NCBI GenBank assembly: GCA_963965975.1
Contig: OZ014411.1
Coordinates: 23,729,249 to 23,793,248 of the forward strand
Length of the DNA: 64,000 nt
DNA from: Xestospongia bergquistia
Taxonomy: Eukaryota > Porifera > Demospongiae > Haplosclerida > Petrosiidae
Reading direction: 5' to 3'
Shown here: positions 13,677-22,923 of the stretch, in pieces
Numbering within the stretch: position 1 is the first letter of the stretch
Layout: each line of letters opens with the position of its first letter
The notes under the pieces: generated by a model
Database searches by the model: none
What the model was told of the DNA's origin: nothing
Seen by the model: only the letters and a program-made list of their open reading frames with translations
Position numbers and translations under genes: made by a program

Positions 13677-16600
13677 TGTTTGAGTTGTGTTGAACCAAAA
13701 TTATGTTAGATAAAAGAAATAATGTCATCAGAGAAAATAGGGCAACTGGAAGAAATTATCATTGAGCATTACTGCTACATAAAGTATATTACACAACATA
13801 CAAGTGTAATAATGCTGGTGTTGTATACTATCCAAGTAATGCTGATGTTGCTCTTCTAAATCCTCAATTTGCAAAATTGTTAAATTTTTTCTCATTTTAT
13901 TCGAAAATTTTTGCTGTACTACAGCTCTATATTACTCACTACTTTGACTCTCATTACCATACCTATGCTGTTTCTCCTAAACCTAGTTCATCCATTTTGT
14001 CGCTTGACAAAATACTTCACAATCATTACTTATTTGTTCCGTCTTTATCGACACTTCTACCCTGTTCACACTAGTATGCTAAAATGTGCCAAATTAGACC
14101 AGTACAGTTATACTGGTCCCAGTTCACACTACATGAAACTTAACTGTGCCTGCTGTCATTAAAAAAGGTGTGTCAATTGAATAAAACCACACCTTATACT
14201 ATTCCAAAATGGCCGAGAAGCAGATGTTATATGCCATTAGGGAGAGGATGTTATTATTCTGTAAATTAAAGTATCCAGGCGCCTACAATAAGGGTACAGA
14301 AAGAGGTGAGGATACCACGTCCCTAAAATTGGTGTTTACTGATAAACATAAAGTCTGTCTGACACTTGGTCTTAAATCAAACCATATCTCATTTCTTATT
14401 GTTATTTTTACAATAATAGGTCTGTCACTCTGTGGGATGACTTTACCAATTCATGCGCTCGGTACCATCAAATGTTCTGATTACAGTGGCTGATTAACAG
14501 ATGATTACGAATGTATTATGACACTATCATGATTAATTTATGATACGATAATGACATGTAAAGTTGTCAAAGTCAAAATCACGACAATCAATGAATGATT
14601 GATGAAACCACATATCACAAAATTGGCATTGTATCCGGTCAATGTCACAACCAAATTGTCGATCATTCTCAGTGAAACATATTCCACACACCTCTATGTC
14701 AATTTCTTCAAAGTCCTCAATACATTTGAAGGTGTTTGGGGTATGATGGTTTCAGTTGGTGCACTGATTCTTTTTGAGATTTTAATTCTTTTTCAAACAC
14801 GCTGCAGATATCATAAACAACACCAATAGCTCAAGCAGCATTGGCAGTTGTTGTTTACTGAATGTTTGATCCCATACTTCCTATAGCAGATTTTACTTGC
14901 CTATTTTTAGTTACTTCATAAATAGATCACAATGAATGTTACAGCCCTGTCTGCCATGAACATTAATGAAGCCATTATACCTAAGTTGAGCTGCTTGACA
15001 CTTAGAGTAGAAAATGATCTTGTGCAAGTAGAATTGCAGCCTCTTTGCAGTAAGTTCTCTTTTATCTTCACGAAATATTAGTAAAAGAAACCTTGAAATT
15101 AAAAGAACATAACTCCATCTCATTCTCTACAAGCATCATGATAACCGTGCCTTACATGTCCTAGTGTGATGTCTTCGCAAGTGTACAGGTACACATCATT
15201 TATTTGCTTTGAAGATGATAAAAATGAACAAATGTATTGACTAGTGAGTGTATCAGCAAAACATGCAATAAGATTATAGTCTAACCTGTAACAATTAGAA
15301 GTACTATTGTTTCAAAAGTGTTTATAACAATTGGATTTGAATGTGAAGTTTCAAGTAATGATCATTACAGTAGACCCTCCCTAATCCGAATAGCTTTGGT
15401 CTGATTGCATTTTAAAGGTGTTCGAATTGGTGAAATTGTTTAGATTATTGAAATCATTGATTCTTATGTTTTAACAATCCGAAAATGATACATTTAAACA
15501 AAATAATCAGTTACAGTACCCTGTTTAAGTGAGCCAAGTCGTTTCTTAGCTGCAAGGTCTCATAGATCATGTAACACAGATAGATTGTGAACACTTGCTT
15601 CATCTTGGTGTTGAAGCCAGCAAATGCAATTGTCAAACATATGCAGAGCCTCACCGTGTGAGATAGTAGAGTCTTGAGTGGCTGCCATACTATTGCACCA
15701 CATGGCACATGTTCTCTAATTAAGCATCCGAAAAATCGTATAATTGAATATGAATAATAATTAATCATTCAAGGAACTCATTCGGATTTGCGAGGGTACG
15801 GATTAGCGCAATTCGGACTAGCGAGGTTCTACTGTACTCAAAAAGATGGAGCCGTTGATTTAAGCAAAATCGAGTCAGCCATACAGCCGCAAGCATCGTT
15901 TGCACATATAGATGTAATAATTATTAGTATTGATTAAAAGTCATTTTAAATTATTGATTAATGCAGTCTGATTCAGTCATTTCATTGTTTGTATACCACT
16001 CTTTAAGTCTTTTTGTTACTTATGTGGGCAGCACTGCATATGCTATATATCTATAATCTGTTTGAGTTTAGAAGAGCCACCAAGACATGTGAATAACTTT
16101 GTTGTTTTACATGCTATGCAAAACATGTGTGACTTGCACTGATTGATTCAGCTCTGAATTGCACTGTATATTCCTAAAACTCACTTGTGAACAATTTGAA
16201 ATTTAATTTAATTATGTGGACAAATATTATTATAATAACCAGGAATTGTCTTTTGACATTTAAAGCAGCTATAAAGCATTTGAAAATAGCCTTTTATTTA
16301 AAGGGAAGACTGAAAATGTCTCTAACTATTTGTGTGACAATCTTGTGGCAAAGTAGTTGTTTGTTAGCTGAGATCAAAAGGATTACACAACAAAACACAC
16401 ACTCAGGACAGGACAGAAACAATATGTCCTTATCGCCCCATACAATAATGATAATTAACATGGTAAGAACATGAATGACATTGTTAAAAACCTTTTCACA
16501 TGGTTGCTGCAATGTTTTCACAGGGTCATTCATGTGTTTTATTAACTATTAACAGTATCATAACAAATCAAAAATAAAAAGTTAAAATTGTGTTGAATGA

Positions 16601-18991
16601 GTTTAGCAATGTGCTGAATACATATGATATAATATATATGAACATAATGGTTGTTGAATAAAGTATCGTAAATAAATATGACAATAGGGTAAAAAGTTAA
16701 TGAATATGTTAAATATGGTTTTATCATAAGTTGTAGCACACATGTAGATATTAGTAGATTCTATCAAAAGTATTGCTTTTTCTAATTAGGTCTTCTACAT
16801 TTGACATTTATCATTAATTACGTCTGCCAATGTGGTTTTTGAAACTGTTAAATGTCTTTACTGAATGAATCCTATATAAACAACTAACATTTTACATAAT
16901 TGTCAATAGTACCACTTGCAGAGAAAACCATTTATCATATCCTTGTCAACTGCTTTGTGCATATACTTGATGTGCTTAATGAAAACCTTTCAAAAGAATT
17001 TCTTCAATCCCTTGGCTAATTGTGTCAATGAACTCAACCACAGCTAACATTTGATATGTATGTAGCATTTATTCCAGCACTTTCATTTAATCTTCTGAGG
17101 TCTTCCTTTCCACAGCATACAATCAGATCCACTAGTTAATCAAAGTTAATTGTGTGAAGGATGTGTGTCATGCCAAGAAGTGGGTACAATGAAGAAGTGC
17201 TTTTGTGACAGTCCTGTTCTTCATTTACTCTTGTTTTACAATGTACTTAAGATTTTGGATGATGGGACCCTCTTGGATTGCTGTGCCAGCTGCTAGCTCT
17301 ACTTTGCATTATTGATGATGAATTTCACTTTTTACATGGTGTCTTATCTTCTCTTTTGCTTTTTTTCCAGTTGCTAAATGGTTGGTGACTCAGGTTCCTC
17401 CTATTTCAAATGTTGCTCCCCTTTTCTAACAGATCTTGCAAAAAGCTCCTTGGTGATTATTATTGTCTTATTCCAGCCAGAAAACTCCTTTTTTCAATTT
17501 CTTGTTATACTTTCTTTTGGATAACAGTGGATGAGATTTCATCATGTGTATCAGATTCCTCTTTACCACTATTACTATTACTAGGTACTACACTAAAGGA
17601 ACTGCCATAATAAGAATTATACTACTTGTACTTGAAGAACTTCCACTAAAGAAATCACAAACATCCATTTTAATCTATTTCTTCTCAAACTAAAGCACAA
17701 CGAAGACGCTATGAGAAATTTGGATACAGTGCTACTTTTACTTCTAAATAAAATCTTGTTTTATGACATGATTGATGTCTCTTTATGGAAGGAAGTTGCC
17801 AATGGTGGAGTACATGTATCTGTAATGTAATACTGACAAAATTTGACATTTTACTCAGTCAATACACAAAAATAAATTCACTACTAATTAAATCTACACT
17901 TTCTTATAGTACTTGCACATGCACATACAAGTATTTGATATTATATATAATTATATATATGTTCATGTATGTAATTATTAAATTTATTTCATTCTCACTT
18001 ACAGTGACTAAACAAAGAGATCCTAACACAGGACAGCATAGCCTCTTCTTTCAGGTGGAGTTATATTTGTACTCACATTGTGCATACACTATACACAAGC
18101 ACACTCACATCTCTTAATTAACTTACAGCTAAATCCTGCTGTAGTTGGAGGAATGATGGATAGATGTATGGATTGACAGCTTTCCAACAAATATATAATG
18201 TAGATACATATGTGTTTATTAGTCAACTACTTGTGTATAAAAAGACAGATAGATGCATCTAAATAATTGGCCATTGTCTTTTATAAAATATTAGATTGAT
18301 TATCCTGAGATAGCAGAAGGTGTTAAACCACGACATCGTTTCATGTCTGCCTATGAACAACGTATTGAAGCTCCTGATAAAAACTGGCAATTCCTGTTAT
18401 TTGCTGCCGAACCTTATGAAACAATAGCTTTTAAGGTAATTATTTTGTTAAATGTTGACCTTTAGAGACTGAAACCTACTTTAATTTAACTTGCCAATAA
18501 ATGCAGGAAATAATTGTTGGAGTAATGAACAACAGAGTTTTTCACTTTTTGATCAACTACTTGTTAGTTTTCGAGTTCAGAGCTTTATAAATAGTACTTA
18601 GGCAGTAATAGATTTACTTTACTTTAGTTTCGCTGAAGATACATGCTGTCTTTCTTAATATATTCTATATGTATTGGACTCATATCAAGATGAGGCTATG
18701 GTTTCATCACAGTGCATGTAGGATCAGAATTACACTGTTTTTGTATCTATTTAGTTATTTATAAATGAAACCTGAATGCATAGATCATTGCCACAAATGA
18801 CCTTTTTGGAACATATTCATTTAAATCAACATGTAGAGTAGTAAGGTATATCTTCTAACACTGCATGCTTTAGTAATAATTATATTGTTACCTCAGATCC
18901 CAAGTCGTGAAGTAGACAAATCCGAAGGCAAATTTTGGACACAATGGAATGCAGATACAAAACAGGTACAAAAGTCTAAAATAATATACCT

Positions 18992-19031
<40 letters not shown>

Positions 19032-19162
19032 CCTCCCTCCCTCCCTCCCCTCCCCTCCCCTCCCCTCTCTAGTTTTTTATTCAATTCCACTTCAAGTTGG
19101 ACTACTCTCATATACCTCCTGCTCCACTTCCTCCTAAACCATCAGATCCACCTACAAGATGA
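3731..19162 (+). CDS. SF3A2: Splicing factor 3A subunit 2 (SF3A2 / SAP62 / Prp11)
   Basis: Nine exons join in frame to 235 aa: 3731-3856, 4699-4770, 4853-4899, 5048-5102, 5607-5664, 18005-18054, 18295-18435, 18897-18965, 19073-19162. All introns have GT-AG ends. The protein belongs to the SF3a complex of U2 snRNP and acts in branch-site recognition in the nucleus. The start MDYQHRVGSKTG matches the family N-terminus. A matrin-type C2H2 zinc finger has C56, C59, H72 and H78. The conserved KIGRPGYK, RHRFMSAYEQR and EPYETIAFK segments follow. The protein ends soon after the core with a short Pro-rich stretch; the long Pro-rich tail of vertebrate SF3A2 is absent. Intron 5 (5665-18004) is 12.3 kb and holds several transposons; the other introns are about 80-850 bp. 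The first exon is divergent from PK1. Confidence 0.95.
4545..4628. repeat. (GT)n microsatellite in SF3A2 intron 1
   Basis: About 84 bp of almost pure GT repeat ending some 70 bp before exon 2, with a short interrupted TGTA stretch at its left end. Confidence 0.95.
5665..8267. other. Left part of SF3A2 intron 5, no gene recognised
   Basis: Mostly non-coding AT-rich sequence. The only structured piece I see is a direct repeat at 7.63-7.89 kb, listed separately. The plus reading frame at 5785-6072 has no recognisable motif. Confidence 0.5.
7634..7888. repeat. Direct repeat, two copies of about 75 bp
   Basis: A segment at about 7637-7710 recurs at about 7813-7887 with almost no changes (AGTCACCCATACAA ... 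CATTCCAATTAAA), 176 bp apart in the same orientation. It looks like a local duplication in the SF3A2 intron. Confidence 0.85.
8268..8318. repeat. Perfect 20-bp inverted repeat (hairpin)
   Basis: Arm 8268-8287 is the exact reverse complement of arm 8299-8318, with an 11-nt loop. It lies one base outside the TA that flanks the left end of the pogo-like element. It may be a small palindromic insertion or the remnant of another element end. Confidence 0.9.
8322..9993 (-). mobile_element. Pogo/Tigger-like DNA transposon, 1.67 kb, decayed
   Basis: The ends are perfect 21-bp terminal inverted repeats, 8322-8342 and 9973-9993, each flanked by TA (8320-8321 and 9994-9995), the target duplication of Tc1/mariner/pogo elements. 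The interior carries a broken DDE transposase on the minus strand. Element and host intron run in opposite directions. Confidence 0.88.
8422..9829 (-). pseudogene. Pogo/jerky-type DDE transposase, frameshifted and with a stop
   Basis: The N-terminal part (9829-9266) is Lys/Arg-rich and helix-turn-helix-like (residues around ESGNKAAVERFSREVGK). The C-terminal part (about 9170-8422) resembles the DDE_1 catalytic core. The first catalytic Asp is in DQTG just after a TAG stop at 9120-9118, where the family usually has Trp. The second is in ALFDVFAAH and the third in QLQPLDLMVN. The two parts are in different frames, with at least one shift between about 9290 and 9170. The gene cannot make a full transposase. 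The catalytic order D...D...D and the TA target site agree with the pogo group. Confidence 0.85.
9996..11867. other. Middle of SF3A2 intron 5, unclassified reading frames
   Basis: Minus-strand frames at 10778-10572 (68 aa, charged, helix-like) and 11726-11445 (93 aa, start MEYFDTLQNEITK) have protein-like composition, but I recognise no family and no splice partners. They may be fragments of a further decayed element. A short match to the pogo end (GGATTTACAGTA) recurs at about 10314. Confidence 0.3.
11868..12081 (+). pseudogene. Unclassified degenerate coding segment
   Basis: The plus strand encodes a protein-like run (11868-12001, around MHFIGDRPPLWNSMFKNL). It is then interrupted by a stop and continues in other frames (EAEALMLYGG, then SRFVDEHVK) to a TAA at 12079-12081. 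The hAT element starts 20 bp further on. I do not recognise the family. Confidence 0.35.
12101..12845 (-). mobile_element. hAT transposon fragment with 8-bp target site duplication
   Basis: The element starts with CAGGGATGTTGTGATTAC (12101-12118) and ends with the imperfect inverse of the same sequence (12827-12845). It is flanked on both sides by ATGTAGGT (12093-12100 and 12846-12853). An 8-bp duplication and a C-A-G start are hallmarks of hAT elements. At 745 bp it is far shorter than an autonomous copy and keeps only a C-terminal transposase piece. The ends are rich in AATTAC repeats. Confidence 0.9.
12270..12440 (-). pseudogene. hAT transposase C-terminal dimerisation domain remnant
   Basis: The minus strand reads PQLARVVRKYFTVPATSASV followed at once by ERVFS, then RSRLLP and NLVFLKVNEHL. 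This is the classic hAT dimerisation motif (ATSASVERVFS, then R-L-P and LVFLKVN). Only this end survives inside the short hAT element, so it is a relic. Confidence 0.87.
12742..13082. repeat. Tandem duplication of the hAT right end plus flank
   Basis: The stretch from about 12742 to 12925 (right end of the hAT element and about 70 bp of host flank) recurs at about 12926-13082 with small indels. In the copy the hAT terminus itself is missing, so the duplication followed the insertion and was then trimmed. Confidence 0.75.
13181..13642 (-). pseudogene. DUF6589-like C-terminal fragment, copy A
   Basis: The minus frame contains SKCQAAQLRYSHIINVLVRQ, then CNIPCDLFMEHLNRQLKSVL and GSMGSN. These match the end of the DUF6589 family as I know it (xINVHGRxGCNxPCDLxMEHLNR, then a GxN segment). 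This family is usually found in transposon-derived proteins. The fragment begins at an AT microsatellite and lacks its N-terminal part, so it is a remnant. Confidence 0.65.
13643..13674. repeat. (AT)n microsatellite
   Basis: About 32 bp of pure AT repeat that cuts off the 5' side of the DUF6589-like copy A. Confidence 0.95.
14209..14493 (+). other. Unclassified 94-codon reading frame
   Basis: The frame starts MAEKQMLYAIRERMLLFCKL and continues KYPGAYNKG. The first 40 residues look protein-like and the rest like non-coding sequence. I cannot assign a family. It lies in the transposon-rich SF3A2 intron and may be an exon of a lost element. Confidence 0.2.
14745..15123 (-). pseudogene. DUF6589-like C-terminal fragment, copy B
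   Basis: The frame 15123-14911 has REDKRELTAKRLQFYLHK, then CQAAQLRYNGFINVHGRQ and GCNIHCDLFMK, then a stop. Below it, 14910-14745 aligns at the DNA level with 13520-13365 of copy A but is out of frame. Copy B keeps more of the upstream part and copy A more of the downstream part. Confidence 0.65.
15368..15834. mobile_element. Pogo/Tigger-type MITE, 467 bp
   Basis: The left end CAGTAGACCCTCCCTAATCC and the inverse of the right end CAGTAGAACCTCGCTAGTCC are imperfect terminal inverted repeats. They lie between TA dinucleotides (15366-15367 and 15835-15836). A CAGTAGAACCTC-type start is typical of Tigger/pogo elements. No transposase is recognisable inside. Confidence 0.8.
15835..18004. other. 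Right part of SF3A2 intron 5
   Basis: Non-coding AT-rich sequence apart from the decayed hAT-like segment at 16.9-17.5 kb. The frame at 16187-16474 and its antisense partner show no recognisable motif. Confidence 0.45.
16900..17480 (-). pseudogene. Decayed hAT-type (TTF/DUF4371-like) transposase N-terminal region
   Basis: Read on the minus strand with several frame changes, the pieces include SHQPFSNWKKSK, then a Lys-rich stretch, DLIVCCGKEDLRRLNESAGI with NATYIS, and VVEFIDTISQGIEEILLKGF. The order and wording match the N-terminal part of hAT transposases with a TTF zinc finger and DUF4371. Stops and shifts are frequent, so it is a dead relic. Confidence 0.5.
18994..19070. repeat. (CT)n / (CCCT)n / (CCCCT)n microsatellite forming the last SF3A2 acceptor tract
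   Basis: Pure CT repeats pass into CCCT and then CCCCT repeats, ending directly at the AG of SF3A2 exon 9 (19073). The repeat therefore serves as an extremely long polypyrimidine tract. Confidence 0.95.
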
Positions 19163-19486
19163 TAATAACTGAACTTTAATTATTACTGAAGCTTTCTGTT
19201 CATTGTTTAAAACAACATAATTAAATATGAACTTATTGGAAGGTTTAAAGTTGCTGGACTGACATTAATTTTCATTCAAATAACGAATGGATCATAGCTA
19301 TAACATATGCCTATATGCTAAGTATAACACTAAACAGTATTTGTGTAAACTTCTAATGCAAGACATCTTATCATAAATTATGTATGTATGCGCATACTGT
19401 CTGTGTAAAAGAGAAACTACAGTTGTCTTTTGCAAGAAAGAAGGTTCCACAACTCTAAACGCAGCTAAAGTCTATTTGCCTTCACC

Positions 19487-20200
19487 TTCCTGGAATAATA
19501 TAAGAAATGGTAAATGATAAACACTTCTTGGAATAAGGAGGACAGACATTATGATATCATTCTCATGCAGTACTATTATAATATACCATTTAGAAGTCAT
19601 AAAATCTAGTAGCAATTAAATTAGAAGACTTATAATTATACACAGAAATTAATTTTTTAAAATGAGCCATAGGCTGATGGAGGATAAAAACTAGGAATTA
19701 GGTACACAAGTTTAACAATGTATCCTTAATATACCAATAACATCATTATCACTATTGCCAAAATTATACATACGATTAGAGAACAAGTAGCAATGTTACT
19801 TTGACAAACTATAAAACACTCACATCCAGGTAACAGAGGAAACTACTCAGGGCACATATTAGTAATACCTCTAATGATGTCATTGGCATATTAAAGATAC
19901 AAACGTTGTTCTCTAATTCCAATTTAATTTAATTTAGTTTATGACTATAGCTCATTTCTAAGAAGCATTATTTGTGTAGTTATGATAGTCTTCAAACTTA
20001 ATTTTACCAGATTGTATATATGTCTTCTGTATGCTCAAATTAATGGTAGTTAATTTAATGTACAAAAATCATTCAAGATATCATCATCAGTACTGCTATA
20101 ATGATATAATGATAGTAATATTAATAGCATCGTGTTGGTATCCTCCTAATTCCAAGAAGTGTTTGTCATTTACCATTTCTGTAACTTATTCCAAGAAGTT
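19487..20200. repeat. Inverted repeat pair about 600 bp apart
   Basis: The segment at 19495-19542 (AAATGGTAAATGATAAACAC then TTCTTGGAATAAGGA) is inverted at 20145-20198 with few changes. A related phrase (GATAAACACATCTTGGAATTAG) recurs at about 20574. The arrangement resembles the ends of a MITE-like element, but I could not fix the termini. Confidence 0.5.
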
Positions 20201-20816
20201 TCAGTGCAAATTTTGACAGTTTTCTAAACTATCTTTCTGCACTAGATAAAATAGTTGCTAAACACCTTTGAACAAGGTAACTAATAGGACATTACTAGTT
20301 CATTTATATGTCACCATGTTCTCTCAGTAATTTATGTGGTTAGGTTGCTTTTAGTATCTGAACTCAGACCACAGGCATGCAAATCAATGGAGACCCTACT
20401 AAATTATGTATACTATATTATACTTAACATGGAATTAGTAGTAATCTGCTCCATTTGCATAGAAAAAGGGATGTTGGGATTACATTATACCTTTTAGTAA
20501 GAGGACATACTATTTTGTAATAATTAAGCTTATTCTTCAGATTCTTGTAAATGTCTTACAAAAACAAGGAGTGTGATAAACACATCTTGGAATTAGATAC
20601 ACAGAAATGTTATATTATTTTGTGTGCACATGACATCATATCCATATGATACATATATGACTTCAGTCTATTATATAAATACTAGTCATATGCTGTTTAT
20701 AACTATTTATATTCCAGTATTTTTATATTGATCATTCTTCTTTGATTGTCTTCATGCAAATAACTACTTATACCATAATTTCACATAGTAGATGAAAAAA
20801 ATTAGTTCCTAATAAT

Positions 20817-20822
<6 letters not shown>

Positions 20823-20894
<72 letters not shown>
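20823..20894. repeat. (AT)n microsatellite
   Basis: About 72 bp of uninterrupted AT repeat. Confidence 0.95.
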
Positions 20895-20896
<2 letters not shown>

Positions 20897-22923
20897 AATA
20901 GCTCCCCATATACATCTGTCAAAGCAAAAATCTTGTTTGGTTTTGAGAATTACAATACACAACTTTTTTACTCATACAAGTTATAAAATCTATAAGGATT
21001 GTAGCTCACAACAAGTTTTTTTAAATATCTACCAACTTATGTTGTTTTGAGTAAAAGTTTTAGATGCTTATAGAAGTGACTGCTTGTTATTGTTTGAAAC
21101 ATTCTTCACTGAAATGTGATGAGCCTCTTAGTCATTAGACAATAATCGTATCGGTATGTTCTGACCAACTCTAGATGTTCCTCGGCCTTTTTAAAAATAT
21201 AAAGTATTGTACTTGTAATGTAATGTAATGTATGCTCTTATTTCTAATGTCTTAGTATTACCTCTGTTTTTTCATTTTCAGATGTCCCAAATGTAAGGAA
21301 CTATAGCTAGTGATAAGAGAGCTGTTCTTATGGCAAATTGCACAAAGGTCAACCATAGCTTTTGTAATACAGAGTGTTGGTCGAAGTCATCCATTTGTAT
21401 CCTGGAATTCTACCTGGTATAAGGATTAGGTTTCTCTTCAATGTAGTTAGTTATCCAAGAATCTCAACAATTTGTCGATATCATCTCTTGCAAAGGTATT
21501 AGCTGGTAACCTTCCCTCATTGCTATGTGTCGAGTAGCAATGCCATTTTCATAGTAATACTTTTTTTAGAGTCTTGCACTTCTTTGTGCTGATATCATGT
21601 AACAAGAAAGATATTTAAACAGACTTGTCTTCTCCGTGTAGAAATGTAGAGTGCTGATATTTCTGAGTCTGAGTGAAAGAAATGGTGATTAACTCTTACA
21701 TCACTGAATTATGTCATAGCTCCTTTTTGACCGATGACAACGAAATCCAATTCTTTTTTGTCAGCTCCAATATGCTTATCCTATAGCTCATGTATTTATC
21801 AAAAGTGATTGTTGCACAACAAGGTTATTGTTTGTATTTTACTTGACAAATACAGCCATTTGTAACAATTCTTGTACTGTTAGTTCCTCCTTTACATCAA
21901 TGATACGAGCATCAAGAGCAACAGTGGATGGTAAAATAACTATAGAATTAAAGATTTTCTTGAGTGAAGAGGTGTAAGAAAAAGTAATTATTCACGTTCA
22001 TTTTTGTCATTACTGTCAATACTCTCACTTCCACCAATCAGCAGTTCACCACCAAGAAAACGTACGTTTTATTGTTATTACTGTATGACATTTTTGATAC
22101 TTTTTCTCTGAAACAGGTTGTCTATCAGAATTCAAACAAGCGATTTGTCCGACACATTAATATAATTAAATTTTTCTTTTACTGTGCTACTGCTGTTATT
22201 TTGTATTTATTTGTAATAAGTTTTTAAAATAAACAAAAAATAATAATATAGAAAAAATCTATAACAGCAATCATTTTGCTGTTTAAACCAAAAATATGAT
22301 ATCAAATTGGCAATATTACAAAATGTATACTTCTAGCTAAAAAATCTAAAAAATTACTAAAAATTATACTACTTTAATTAATAAGTCACAGCACACACAG
22401 TGCTAGTTAGTAATTTAGTGAGGACAGAGCACATCAATTATCCTCATTTACAATTGTTATTGGTTCTGCTCTTGTGTAGCTAAAAAGATATACCAATACA
22501 CATTTTATAATTATTACAACATGTAAAAGATAATTCAGTAAAATTCAGTAATACATGTACATACAACTATACATACATTAATGAACTGTAGTGACTATAA
22601 TAATATGGGTAAATGTTTGAGAGTGTCAAGTTTGTTTCTAATATATTTTGTAATTAACATATACTTTCTTCATTAATGTTTTAAAAAGGAATGCTGCATG
22701 TTTATACCCATTTGGGGAGATTAAAAAAAATAAATTAATGAAATGTGTGACTAATATATTGTAGCATTATTATCTCAAAGGATCAGACCCTTTAAAGTGC
22801 TCATGCATCCTTCACTAATAAACTATAAATAATTGAATAGATTCAAAGAAAATGCATTTATTACTGTGCCTTTTGTATTTTTGCTGGTAAAATCTGATGT
22901 ATTATATGAGCTATTGGTTTGTC

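Larger units (their letters stand above)
19163..22923. other. Intergenic between SF3A2 and PK2 (tail to tail)
   Basis: No gene recognised. The region holds a fold-back repeat (19.49-20.20 kb) and an AT microsatellite. At 21.3-22.1 kb the minus strand has scattered protein-like phrases in changing frames (for example NYIEEKPNPYTR), possibly a decayed element that I cannot name. Confidence 0.5.

Noticed and set aside
18893..19111. Glu/Arg/Gly-rich minus-strand frame
   Set aside because: It is a translation of the CT/CCCT microsatellite.
21280..22100. Possible integrase or transposase relic on the minus strand
   Set aside because: A few protein-like phrases occur in different frames but there is no catalytic motif or terminal repeat, so I do not name it.
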